Shown here: positions 7,664 through 15,170 of the stretch, in pieces | Layout of the letters: each line of letters begins with the position of its first letter | Numbering within the stretch: the stretch's first letter is position 1 | Source of the DNA: CAXMST01 sp963793415 | Lineage (GTDB): Bacteria; Actinomycetota; Thermoleophilia; Solirubrobacterales; 70-9 | DNA length: 64,000 nt | Direction: 5' to 3' | Assembly (NCBI GenBank): GCA_963793415.1 | Contig: CAWCAC010000002.1 | Location: 1,240,001 to 1,304,000 of the forward strand | Position numbers and translations under genes: made by a program | Notes under the pieces: generated by a model | Seen by the model: only the letters and a program-made list of their open reading frames with translations | The model's database searches: none | What the model was told of the DNA's origin: nothing

Positions 7664-8197
7664 ATGTTGAGCGGATTGATCGGTTACCTGCGCCGCCACC
7701 ACGTCGGCCTGCTCGCTCTCCTGGTCGCGATGGGTGGCTCCGCCTACGCTGCCGGCACCGTCAGCAGCCGCGACGTCGTCGATGGGTCTTTGAAGACCCA
7801 GGACCTCAAGGACGGGACGGTCCAGGGCCGCGACCTCGAGCCGAACTCCCTCAAGGGCGTCCATATCGATGAGAGCACGGTCACGGACCGCGTGGCCCAG
7901 GCGGCCGTGGTCGGCGGGATGGAGCCGCGGATGCTCGAGAACGACGGCTTCTCGTCGGTCGAGTATGTCTCGACCGGCACCTACAGGATGACCCTCGAGC
8001 AAAACGAGCCTCGCTGCAGCTTCGGCACCAGCTTCATCGGTCTGAGGCCGGGCGACACCAGCGGCGGGGGCTCGATCGGGATCATCTATCGGCCGGATGG
8101 CTTCGACGTGATCGTCCAGGATCACTCAGGCAACCCGGTCGATCTCTTCCCGCCGGGTCCCGGCCCGTTCGGGTTCTCGGTCGTCTCGGCCTGCTGA
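7664..8197 (+). CDS. Membrane-anchored or exported protein with Asp-Leu/Val degenerate repeats
   Basis: The product is 177 residues. The ATG at 7664 follows CCAGGAG. The N-terminus MLSGLIGYLRRHHVGLLALLVAMGGSAYAA is a signal anchor. Next come short repeats of the S-R-D-V-V-D-G-S-L-K-T type (SRDVVDGSLKTQDLKDG, then VQGRDLEPNSLKG, then VHIDESTV), each about 10-11 residues. A C-terminal domain with two Cys follows (EPRCSFGTSF, final SAC). This arrangement recurs in actinobacterial exported proteins whose stalk precedes a collagen-like or jelly-roll tip; the 15594-16447 product has a related stalk. Function unknown. Confidence 0.7.
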   Translation: MLSGLIGYLRRHHVGLLALLVAMGGSAYAAGTVSSRDVVDGSLKTQDLKDGTVQGRDLEPNSLKGVHIDESTVTDRVAQAAVVGGMEPRMLENDGFSSVEYVSTGTYRMTLEQNEPRCSFGTSFIGLRPGDTSGGGSIGIIYRPDGFDVIVQDHSGNPVDLFPPGPGPFGFSVVSAC

Positions 8198-8339
8198 GCG
8201 GAGACCGCGTAGCCGTTCCAACGGGCGGAGCCGCCCGCGGATCGTCGACGCCTCGACCTTGTGGTTGCCGGCGAGGACCTGGTTGGTGCGCTCGTCGTCT
8301 GCGTGGTTGCGGGTCACGACAGCGGCGCTCCCCAACACA

Positions 8340-8660
8340 ATGCCCAGCGAGCCCGGATATTTCGAAGGCCGATTCTGCGCGCAGGACTCCTATTGGACTT
8401 CGGATCCGAACCTCGTGCCCCAGGAGATCAGCGGGGACTATTTCTCCGGCGGCGGATACAGGGACCTGACCGACGATGGCCCCGCAAGCTCCGACAACAC
8501 GATCACCTTCCAGCTGAACCTCACCGAGTGCTTCCAGAGGGCGGGGGGCTCGCTCGAGTCCGGTCAGATCGAGTTTGGCGCAACCCCCGCCGCACGCGGC
8601 ACAGACGACCTAACTGACTTCACCTCGCAGCGGGGTCTCACGTTTCACCCCGTTCCGTAG
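8340..8660 (+). pseudogene. Duplicated C-terminal fragment of the 3328-4997 gene
   Basis: About 100 residues from FEGRFCAQDSYWTSDPN to the terminal FHPVP align almost without gaps to the C-terminal domain encoded at about 4693-4997. The matching DNA is also close. There is no signal peptide. The nearest ATG (8340) adds only a few residues, and the region before it (8200-8340) shows no homologous coding sequence. It is therefore a truncated duplicate, unlikely to be exported. The copied block continues past the stop to the shared spacer at 8706 and then to repeat copy 3, as if a unit lost its small exported gene. Confidence 0.7.
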
Positions 8661-8705
8661 GCCGAAAGGCGCCGCGCGTGAGGCAGGGCTGGGCAATCTC
8701 GCTCT

Positions 8706-8732
8706 CATTCCACCGCACGATCAAAGACCACG
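8706..8732. repeat. Short duplicated spacer sequence (second copy)
   Basis: Matches 5061-5087 at 26 of 27 bases. It lies 46 bp after the stop of the duplicated fragment and 20 bp before structured repeat copy 3. At the first locus a small exported gene intervenes between the same two landmarks. Confidence 0.75.
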
Positions 8733-8751
8733 ACCCGGCAAGCGGCGATCC

Positions 8752-8831
8752 GCTCCACGATCCGTGCGTCGCAGCGAGAAACGAATCGGGCCGGGTATCG
8801 GTTCTCGCTACCACCGCATAGCCATGCGGTC
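8752..8831. repeat. Dispersed structured intergenic repeat, copy 3
   Basis: The core is nearly identical to copies 1 and 2 over about 80 bp. Hairpin 1 is the same. Hairpin 2 is ACCGCATA/CATGCGGT with A-T at the sixth pair, where copies 1 and 2 have G-T and T-A, and one unpaired end. Homology ends shortly after the second hairpin. Confidence 0.75.
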
Positions 8832-8915
8832 CGCCGGCTATACGTCAGTAGATCAGCCTGGCGCCGGCGGGAGTAGAGTTGCCCGATCTCCAGAAGTGGC
8901 ATCCATCCGTACATC

Positions 8916-9056
8916 GTGCTGGCGATCGGGATCATCTTCCTCGCGCTTGGCGTCTTTGTGGATGCCGCGACTTGGTCGCGAGTCGTCGAGGTCGTCGTCG
9001 GACTGATCATGATCTCGCTCGCGGTTCGGCAGCTCCGGGGCGGGCCGCCGGCCTGA
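8916..9056 (+). CDS. Possible 46-residue two-helix membrane protein
   Basis: A short frame begins at GTG 8916 and ends TGA 9054-9056. It reads as two hydrophobic segments (VLAIGIIFLALGVFVDA and VVEVVVGLIMISLAV) joined by TWSR, with a basic tail RQLRGG. That is the layout of a small membrane protein, and codons are strongly G/C-ending. An in-frame stop at 8874 bounds it upstream. There is no clear ribosome site, so it could also be the tail of a decayed gene. Confidence 0.4.
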   Translation: MLAIGIIFLALGVFVDAATWSRVVEVVVGLIMISLAVRQLRGGPPA

Positions 9057-9229
9057 TCCGCTCGCCACTGTCTCTCGCACCGTTCAGCCAGACCCCGGAA
9101 AATGAGCGTTAGGCAGCTGGATCGTGCGGGCCGGACTGAGGGCCGCCCGTCGTGCTGGGGGCCGCCGAGAGACGATCCCGGGCTTCCTGCGGCTGCGATC
9201 CGGGCTCTGATTGTGGAACGATTGCCGGT

Positions 9230-10465
9230 GTGACGGTCTTTGGGCATCGGTGCAGGGCGATCTGCGCGACCGCCGTGATGGTTGTAGCCCTTTCGGCCGT
9301 GTTTTGGTCCGGCGAGAGCCGAGCGTCGAGCGGCTGCCCAAGCGTGGAGATCAGAACGGCGGACGGCTGCACTCCCCTCGCCCAGGCGAAGGGTGAGATC
9401 AAGGACATCGTTCGAGGGACGGTCCGCAAGGATGATCTCCAGGCTGCCCTTGTTCGTGTCGATGTGGGGAACCGGACGCTCGTCAGCTCCTCTCCCGGCG
9501 AGTCGATGGCGGGAGTGCCGGCGACCCTGAAGATGAACTTCCGGATCGGGTCGGTCGCGATTCCGTACGTAATCGACCTGTTGCTCCGGCTTCAGGACCG
9601 AGGTCGGCTCTCCCTCGACGACTATCTTTCGGAGTGGTTCCCGCAGCTCCCGAATGCCGATCGCGTGACCTTGCGGATGCTCGCCAGCGCGACGGCGGGG
9701 TATCCCGATTGGGTCCAGGGCAATGCCAAGTTTCAGGAAGAGCTGCTGGCGGACGTGTTCCGGCAGTGGACGACGCCGGAGCTGCTGGACACCGCCTTCT
9801 CCCAGGAGCTGATCTGCGAACCGGGCGAGTGCTTTCACTACGGGCATACCAACTTCGCGATTCTGGGCAAGGTGATTCACGAAGTCACCAACCGAACGAT
9901 CGAAAGTCTGCTCCGCAAGCGGGTGCTCCGCCCGCTAGGCCTACGGCACACCGAGATCTCGGGACTGCCCCAGATCCCGCCGCCGGTTCTTCACGCCTAC
10001 TCGGCCGAGCGCCCATACGGCTCCAAGGACCCCGTCTACGAGGACTCGACCTTCTGGAGTCCTTCCTACGGGCTCCCCAAGAGCATGTTGATGACCGCGA
10101 CGATCGCCGATCTGATCAAGTCGTCGAAGGCGCTCGGCACCGGCGCGTTGATCTCAGGGCGGGCGTCGCGCGAGCGCTTCGAGCCAATCACCGCCGGCCT
10201 GCCGGGAATTCCCGGCCCCCAGTTCGACCAGGACTTCTACTACGGGCTCGGCGTCGTGGTCCTGAACGGATGGCAGTTCCAGAACCCGCAGATCAACGGG
10301 TTCGCATCGATCGGCGCCTACCTGCCATCGCGCAAGATCTCGCTGGCGGTGACGGCCACGGAGGGCCCGCAGGCTGCGAAGACCTCCATTAACTACAGCG
10401 CCGAGCTCTTCGAGGAGATCTCGCTCTACCTGACGCCCCGCCATCCGGCTCAGGCTCCAGGCTGA
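9230..10465 (+). CDS. Exported beta-lactamase/PBP4-like protein with degenerate active site
   Basis: About 411 residues from GTG 9230, which opens a basic then hydrophobic signal peptide (CRAICATAVMVVALSAVFW). The fold is the class C beta-lactamase/AmpH/EstB serine hydrolase family. FRIGSVAIPYV corresponds to the F-R-I-G-S-x-x-K-P region, LLLRLQDRGRLSLDDYL follows, and HYGHTNFAILG corresponds to the YxN motif. The catalytic Lys of SxxK is replaced (S-V-A-I), and the YxN Asn by His (Y-G-H). Later family features (PLGLRHTEI, YGLGVVV) are intact. By family knowledge these changes should abolish acylation, so it may be a binding protein. It is full length and undisrupted. Confidence 0.75.
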   Translation: MTVFGHRCRAICATAVMVVALSAVFWSGESRASSGCPSVEIRTADGCTPLAQAKGEIKDIVRGTVRKDDLQAALVRVDVGNRTLVSSSPGESMAGVPATLKMNFRIGSVAIPYVIDLLLRLQDRGRLSLDDYLSEWFPQLPNADRVTLRMLASATAGYPDWVQGNAKFQEELLADVFRQWTTPELLDTAFSQELICEPGECFHYGHTNFAILGKVIHEVTNRTIESLLRKRVLRPLGLRHTEISGLPQIPPPVLHAYSAERPYGSKDPVYEDSTFWSPSYGLPKSMLMTATIADLIKSSKALGTGALISGRASRERFEPITAGLPGIPGPQFDQDFYYGLGVVVLNGWQFQNPQINGFASIGAYLPSRKISLAVTATEGPQAAKTSINYSAELFEEISLYLTPRHPAQAPG

Positions 10466-11052
10466 TACGGGCGCATGGCGGGACGGAGCCGTCCGCTCTC
10501 GTTCCCCGTCGGCGTGCCCAAACCAACGACTTCAGGAAAGCTCCGCAAGGCCGCGAAGGCGCAGGGCAAACGTGACGCCCGGGGTGACCCTGACCTCCTC
10601 TGACGGAGCCTCCGACCGAGCAGATGTATGCACCGTCATCCAGCCGCTCAAACTCGTCCGCCCGCAGGCTGGCTTAGTCCATTCACTCCCCGGACTCCTT
10701 GCGAAATTGAACAACGAAGCGGTCGGACATATCGATGTCGAGGCATTGCATCGGGCGGATCGAACCGGGCTTGACAGGGCTAGACACACAGCGTCAAAGC
10801 AGCGAACCGGATCGAGGTTCGACTGGGGGGCGAAGGGTCTGGGTCCAATCTAGTTGGCCCTCCCGATGCCCGACCCGCTCACCGGCGAAAGGTGCCAGTG
10901 ATCATCTAGGCAGGCTGCTTCGGCGGCATCAACGCACCGATGATCCAAAACAGCGGGATGAACAGTCCGATGACTGCGCATGTGCTTCCCGGATCGCGAT
11001 CCGCAGCACCGGCGACCGGATCAGAGCCGTATTCGCTCGGTTAGCGGTGGGT

Positions 11053-11096
11053 GGTAGCGAGAAACGAATCGGGCCCCCGCTATAGAGGGAAGCCCC
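11053..11096. repeat. Dispersed repeat, variant B, copy 1
   Basis: It contains AGCGAGAAACGAATCGGG as in the three structured repeats. It then diverges into CCCCCGCTATAGAG-GGAAGCCC, which it shares with 13944-14004. It thus keeps one arm of hairpin 1 but has replaced the second hairpin with a sequence leading into a terminator. Confidence 0.6.
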
Positions 11097-11114
11097 CGCT
11101 AACACGGGGGTTTC
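11089..11114. terminator. Hairpin terminator, probably bidirectional
   Basis: GAAGCCCCCG pairs with CGGGGGTTTC (one G-T) around a 6-nt loop, followed by TTCG on the plus strand. It lies 136 bp beyond the 3' end of the minus-strand 11250-13556 gene and next to the variant B repeat. Confidence 0.55.
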
Positions 11115-11249
11115 TTCGTGAGAGGGGCGAGGGTGGCTCCAGGTCTGTGGGCCCAACATGGGCCCATTCGTCGGCGAAGGTTGGGTTGCGCTGTCCGACG
11201 GGAGGCCGTCCCGAAGCCGGACGCCACGCTACCGGCCCGAGGTCCGCAG

Positions 11250-13556
11250 CTACTCCTCGGCCAGCACCGCGTCCAGCGCTTCGTGCAGCAGCGTTGCGTG
11301 CTCCGTCTCGAACGGGAGCGGTGGGCGGATCTTGAGGACGTTGTCGTGCCGGCCCGTCGTGCTGACGAGGATGCCGCGCTCGCGCATCCCGTTCTTCACG
11401 CGGTCGGCCAGCTCGGTGCCGGGTGAGCCGTCGGCATCGGCGAGCTCCACACCGGTGAGCTGACCCCAGCCTCGGACGGCAGCGATGCCTGGCCGCCGGG
11501 CCGCGATCTCCTCGATGCCCGCCCGCAGCTCGCCGCCCACGCGGGCGGCCCGCTCGGCGAGCCGCTCGTCGTCGATCACGTCGAGCACGGTCAGCGCCGC
11601 CACGGCGCCCGGCGGATTGCCCCCGAAGGTGCTGAAGAACTCGCGCAGCTCGGCGAAGCGGTCGACGATCTCGCGCCGTGTGACGAGTGCCGCGATCGGA
11701 TAGCCGTTGCCCATCGGCTTGCCCATCGTGACCATGTCCGGCTTCACGCCCGAGGCGGCGAAGGACCAGAGCGCGTCGCCGATCCGGCCGTGCCCGACCT
11801 GCACCTCGTCGGCTACGTAGAGCCCGCCGGCGGTATGGGTGAGAGCGACGATCTCCGCGAGGTAGGCGGGCTCTGGCGGGAAGACGCCGTCGCTCGTGAA
11901 GGCACCGTCGATGAAGACTGCGGCCGGGGAGACACCCTTTTCCGCGAGCCGGGCGATGGCCGCGGCGTAGCCGTCCTCCGGCCCGCTGCCGTCGGCCAGC
12001 GGCGGGGGGAAGCGCTCGACGTTCGGCGCCATCGGGGCGCTCGAGCCCTCCGGCGAGAGATCGGCGATCACGTTGCTGATGCCGTGGTAGGAGTACTCGG
12101 AGGAGAGGCCGCCGTTCGCCCCCGTGTATGCCGTGGCCACGCGCCACGCGAGGTCGTTGGCCTCGCTGCCGGAGTTCACGAACATCACCGCGTCGAGGCC
12201 GGAGTCCGGGGGCATTGACGCGAGCAGCCGCTCCGACAGCTCGATCACGGCCTCGTGCAGGTAGCGCATGTTCGTGTTCAGGGTCCGGGCCTGTCGAGCG
12301 AGCGCCTCGACCACGCGGGGGTGCGAATGCCCGACGACCGGGACGTTGTTATACGCGTCGAGATAGCGGCGACCCTCGGCATCCGTCATCCACACGCCCG
12401 CGGCCTCGACCATGTGGAGCGGCCGCTCGTAGGTGGGTGGCATGAGTGCCGAACCGAGGCTCCCCCGACGCCGCTCGAGCAGCTCTCCCACCGGCTTCGC
12501 CCTCGTGAACGAACGGAAGCCGAAGCGCCGCGAGGTCTCCTCCGGGCCGAGCTCATCGAAGAGCTCCATCAACGGCCAGGCGTCCTCGTCGAAGCCGGCG
12601 GCATAGTCGTTGCCGGGGTTCTCGGCGGCGTGCCTGGCGGTGATCGCGGCGCAGGCCGCCGCTCGCGTGGCGAACAGGTCGGGAAGTAGCTCGAGCTCGA
12701 TCCCCTCGAGCGGGGTGACGCTGCGGTAGCCGTCGAGCAGGATCGCGGCCGCTCGGAAGAGGCCGGCGGGTGGGCGACTCCACACGGCGGACGCCCAGGC
12801 CGATGTGACGTCGGCCATGAGAGCCGTGTGGCTCATGTCGCCGAAGTCGATGATCCCGGCCACTCGGCGCCGCGCGTCGAGCGTGACGTTGTTGATGCTG
12901 AGATCCCCGTGGATCACCTGGGCCCGGAGCTGCGGCCAGCGCGGGAGCACCCGCTCCTCGAAGCGGTCGATGGTCCGGCTGAGCAGCGCGCGGCGCTCCT
13001 CGCCGCTAACCAGCGGCACCAGCGGGCGCAGCTGCTGAGCCTGCTGAGTGTCCCAGAGCAGCATCCGGCCGGCCGCGGGATGGAAGAAGCTCCGCAGGGA
13101 GCGCCCGAGGCGCGCGAGAACCGCGCCGAACTCCCAGAGCGCGTCGTCGTCGAGCGTCCGGGGGTCGACGTCCGCGTCACCGCTCATGAAGTCGTACATC
13201 CGCACCTGGTGGACCGAGCCATCGGGACCCTCGGTCGTCGCCCGATGGGCAGCCACGCTCTCGTCGGCGGCGCCGGGAACGCACCAGGGCCGTGAGACCG
13301 GCAGCTCGGGATCCGCGCCCTTCGCGTGCAGGGCGGCCGCGATCTCCATCTCCACCACGCCGACGGGCTCCGATGCGTTCGAGATCTTCAGCACCCCCTG
13401 CGTGCCGTCCGCCGCGGAGACGAGGAAGTTCTGATCCCGCTCGCTGTCGAGCGGCGTCGCCCGCCCCTCGAGCCCGAAGAGTGAGCCGGCGATCGATGCG
13501 GCTTCGCTCTCGGTGAAGGCCGGCGGGGTCGAGCTGAGTACGTCGTTCGTTGCCAT
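11250..13556 (-). CDS. APH-type kinase fused to class III PLP aminotransferase/phospho-lyase
   Basis: This 768-residue protein has two enzymes in one chain. Residues about 15-330 are an aminoglycoside-phosphotransferase-type kinase: VIHGDLSINNV is the Brenner motif and GIIDFGD the Mg-binding DFG-like motif. Residues about 360-768 are a class III aminotransferase fold: NSGSEANDLAWR, DEVQVGHGRIG, TMGKPMGNGYP with the probable PLP lysine about residue 614, and TFGGNP. The closest known logic is hydroxylysine kinase plus 5-phosphohydroxylysine phospho-lyase (AGPHD1/PHYKPL), or ethanolamine-phosphate phospho-lyase. The kinase would phosphorylate an amino alcohol and the PLP domain eliminate phosphate. 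The substrate is inferred, not shown. ATG 13556; cytosolic; flanked by non-coding DNA. Confidence 0.85.
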   Translation of the reverse strand: MATNDVLSSTPPAFTESEAASIAGSLFGLEGRATPLDSERDQNFLVSAADGTQGVLKISNASEPVGVVEMEIAAALHAKGADPELPVSRPWCVPGAADESVAAHRATTEGPDGSVHQVRMYDFMSGDADVDPRTLDDDALWEFGAVLARLGRSLRSFFHPAAGRMLLWDTQQAQQLRPLVPLVSGEERRALLSRTIDRFEERVLPRWPQLRAQVIHGDLSINNVTLDARRRVAGIIDFGDMSHTALMADVTSAWASAVWSRPPAGLFRAAAILLDGYRSVTPLEGIELELLPDLFATRAAACAAITARHAAENPGNDYAAGFDEDAWPLMELFDELGPEETSRRFGFRSFTRAKPVGELLERRRGSLGSALMPPTYERPLHMVEAAGVWMTDAEGRRYLDAYNNVPVVGHSHPRVVEALARQARTLNTNMRYLHEAVIELSERLLASMPPDSGLDAVMFVNSGSEANDLAWRVATAYTGANGGLSSEYSYHGISNVIADLSPEGSSAPMAPNVERFPPPLADGSGPEDGYAAAIARLAEKGVSPAAVFIDGAFTSDGVFPPEPAYLAEIVALTHTAGGLYVADEVQVGHGRIGDALWSFAASGVKPDMVTMGKPMGNGYPIAALVTRREIVDRFAELREFFSTFGGNPPGAVAALTVLDVIDDERLAERAARVGGELRAGIEEIAARRPGIAAVRGWGQLTGVELADADGSPGTELADRVKNGMRERGILVSTTGRHDNVLKIRPPLPFETEHATLLHEALDAVLAEE

Positions 13557-13614
13557 TCCCGAGCGATGCTATTCGGCGGATGCGGGACCGCGACTCCGGG
13601 GTACCACCCGGGGC

Positions 13615-13816
13615 ATGGCTAACGAGGACGAAGAGAAGCTGGATATCGACCTTGCTGTCACACGGCTGAACGAGGCGTTCTGCCTCCAGTGCCGCTCCGC
13701 GCTGGCGTTCGTTGCCTTCTCGGGCAGCGTGGTCGGATTCGAGTATCAGGCCGTCGGCGCGCAGCTCTGAGAGTTCGCGCAGGCCGAGCTCGCAGACGCC
13801 CGCCGGCTCGTCGAAT
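13615..13816 (+). pseudogene. Ferritin-like gene remnant with in-frame stop, cut by a repeat
   Basis: ATG 13615 starts ANEDEEKLDIDLAVTRLNEAF, then LQCRSALAFVAFSGSVVGFEYQAV-GAQL, a helical pattern of the ferritin-like/bacterioferritin superfamily. A TGA at 13768-13770 stands where a Trp codon (TGG) would continue the helix, since the following codons read EFAQAELADARRLVEC in the same frame and family style. Homology stops at about 13814, exactly where the family 2 repeat begins. The remaining helices are missing. It is a clear decay product: a point nonsense change plus truncation at a repeat boundary. Confidence 0.6.
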
Positions 13817-13877
13817 GCGTTGAACCCTCGCCGTCCATTGGGCTTGATTCGAGAAGCCGCCCGTATCCGGGCGTCAG
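13814..13877. repeat. Dispersed intergenic repeat family 2, copy 2
   Basis: Matches 6709-6772 from ATGCGTTGA through GGCTTGATTCG with scattered differences and one-base indels. It begins at the breakpoint of the ferritin-like pseudogene. Confidence 0.6.
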
Positions 13878-13943
13878 CCGTCGCCCAAGCCTTACGGCCC
13901 GCGGAAGCTTTCAGTCGGTCTGCGCCTGCCGGGAGCGGCATTC

Positions 13944-14004
13944 GCTCGACGATCAGTGCGTCGCAGTGAGAAACGAATCCTGCCCCCGCTATAGAGAGAA
14001 GCCC
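13944..14004. repeat. Dispersed repeat, variant B, copy 2
   Basis: Shares CTCGACGATC, GTGCGTCGCAG and GAGAAACGAATC with the structured repeats, and CCCCCGCTATAGAG-GAAGCCC with 11053-11096. It runs directly into a strong terminator at 13997-14023. Confidence 0.6.
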
Positions 14005-14023
14005 GCTTAGCAAGCGGGCTTCT
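13997..14023. terminator. Strong hairpin terminator
   Basis: AGAAGCCCGCTT and AAGCGGGCTTCT form a perfect 12-bp stem with a 3-nt loop, followed by TGCGTTC. The symmetric A-rich and T-rich ends allow function in both directions. It lies between the ferritin-like remnant and the DUF2510 gene. Confidence 0.7.
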
Positions 14024-14222
14024 TGCGTTCGGGGGCGCAAGACCCTGTCCCGGCTCCGGGGTACTCTGACCGGCGAATGAGCAGCGCAGCAGGGAACTCG
14101 GACGAAACCGTGCGTCGGTCTCAGACCAAGTCCCGCGAGCGGGTCCGCCTGCCGCCGGTCCTCAGCTACCCCGATCGCGAGCGTCAAGGCTTCAGCTTGG
14201 GCTGCGATTATGGTCTGAACGG

Positions 14223-14558
14223 ATGAGTGTGGGTCCCGTGGACGAAGGCGCCGGACAGGCAGGGGAGAAGGACGGGAGCGACCCGCCGGTGCCCCGCCCG
14301 GCCGGCTGGTATCGGGACGGGAAGGATGTCGAGCGTTATTGGGACGGTGCGGCATGGACTGATCGCACCGTCGAGGGCAGCGAGCAGGACTACCTCGTCA
14401 TGCTCGGGTTCTTCTCCGCCGTGGTGATCCCCGTCGTCGGCTTCGTTCTCGGGGCGGTGGTAGCCCTGCGACGTAACCGCGAGCAGCTCTGGACCGGCAG
14501 CGCGATTCTGCTGACCGCGGCCGTCGCGACGGTGGTCTGGTCGCTGATACTCCTCTGA
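14223..14558 (+). CDS. DUF2510 membrane protein
   Basis: The product is 111 residues. An acidic N-terminus is followed by the DUF2510 signature P-A-G-W-Y-x-D-G-K-x-x-x-R-Y-W-D-G-A-A-W-T (about 26-46). Two transmembrane helices follow (about 59-80 LVMLGFFSAVVIPVVGFVLGA and 91-110 GSAILLTAAVATVVWSLILL) with RRNRE between them. DUF2510 is a short actinobacterial domain found at the N-terminus of many membrane proteins; its role is not established. ATG 14223; GTG 14227 lies in another frame and was ignored. It converges on 14583-14843. Confidence 0.8.
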   Translation: MSVGPVDEGAGQAGEKDGSDPPVPRPAGWYRDGKDVERYWDGAAWTDRTVEGSEQDYLVMLGFFSAVVIPVVGFVLGAVVALRRNREQLWTGSAILLTAAVATVVWSLILL

Positions 14559-14582
14559 GATCCGCGCTGCCAAACGCCCTCG

Positions 14583-14843
14583 CTAGTCGAAGGTGACCGC
14601 GGTTCCCTCCACCTTCAGGGCCTTCCAGGAGCGCATCGAAACCCCACGCTTGGAGCTCACGTTGATGACCGCGTCCGCCCCCACCTTCGCCGCCGCCGCT
14701 CGCAGGTTCTCGTCTCCCTGGTCCGCCGTGGGTCGCTTGCTGACGATGGTCGTGGCGCTGGCGTTCGCCTTCACCGGACCGATGACCGTGTAGGGCCGGT
14801 CGATGTCGCCGGCGTGAATCTCGATCTGATCAGCATCGGCCAT
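14583..14843 (-). CDS. Small conserved hypothetical (YbjQ/heavy-metal-binding-like pattern)
   Basis: The product is 86 residues: an IDRPYTVIGPVKANASA strand, a helix (ENLRAAAAKVGADAVINV), then a terminal strand VEGTAVTFD. The order resembles the YbjQ/UPF0145 and related small domains, in which a Y-x-V-I-G-x-V strand precedes a helix ending G-A-D-A-V-I. No metal-ligand residues stand out, so function is unknown. The ATG at 14843 follows a GAGAGGGACC stretch on the minus strand. Intergenic DNA upstream (14844-15210) holds a terminator and a possible remnant. Confidence 0.6.
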   Translation of the reverse strand: MADADQIEIHAGDIDRPYTVIGPVKANASATTIVSKRPTADQGDENLRAAAAKVGADAVINVSSKRGVSMRSWKALKVEGTAVTFD

Positions 14844-15170
14844 TGTCGGTCCCTCTCCCGTAACTCGCGGTTCACCCGCGAAATGACTCCGGTAACTCGT
14901 GACCTATCGTAGCGGGACGACGGGATCTCAACGGCCCGGTCCCAGGGCGATGTGAATAGTAAGGATCGTTGGCTCGCAACCTGCCGCGGAACCCGGTGAT
15001 GTCGCGGGGCTCGGCATCCAGGCGTGGGCCATCGCTGGCGTCGCAGCCAACGGTGACGCTGAAGGTATTGCGACGGCGGAAAGCGGCGTGTATTTCGAGC
15101 TGATGCCGTAGGCGTCAGCCGGTCGTGATCCGAGCGCCGTAGCAAGAATCGGATCAGGCACCGCCACAGA
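14844..15170. other. Gap with a possible coding remnant
   Basis: A plus-strand frame 14956-15111 without a start codon reads GSQPAAEPGDVAGLGIQAW, then AIAGVAANGDAEGIATAESG and ends VYFELMP. Its codon use is G/C-ending, so it may be the tail of a lost gene. Nothing else was seen. Confidence 0.3.

Larger units (their letters stand above)
10466..11249. other. 784-bp gap with repeat and hairpins, no convincing gene
   Basis: Contents seen: a short hairpin GGACGG/CCGTCC just after the serine-hydrolase-like gene (10481-10494); a minus-strand hydrophobic frame ending at 10906 (AVIGLFIPLFWIIGALMPP, no usable start) that may be a gene remnant; a variant of the dispersed repeat at 11053-11096; and a terminator-like hairpin at 11089-11114. 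The remaining frames look non-coding. Confidence 0.5.

Noticed and set aside
9108..9114. GTTAGGC, possible integron attC core (also at 22529-22535)
   Set aside because: No partner RYYYAAC core or flanking imperfect palindrome is found, no integrase is present, and a 7-mer is expected several times by chance in 64 kb.
8705..9880. 391-residue minus-strand open frame
   Set aside because: It crosses the structured repeat and the start of the 9230 gene antisense; sequence is Arg/Ser-rich without domains.
13513..13614. Upstream extension of the ferritin-like remnant
   Set aside because: These codons lie antisense to the start of the kinase/aminotransferase fusion and show no family similarity; ATG 13615 is the natural start.
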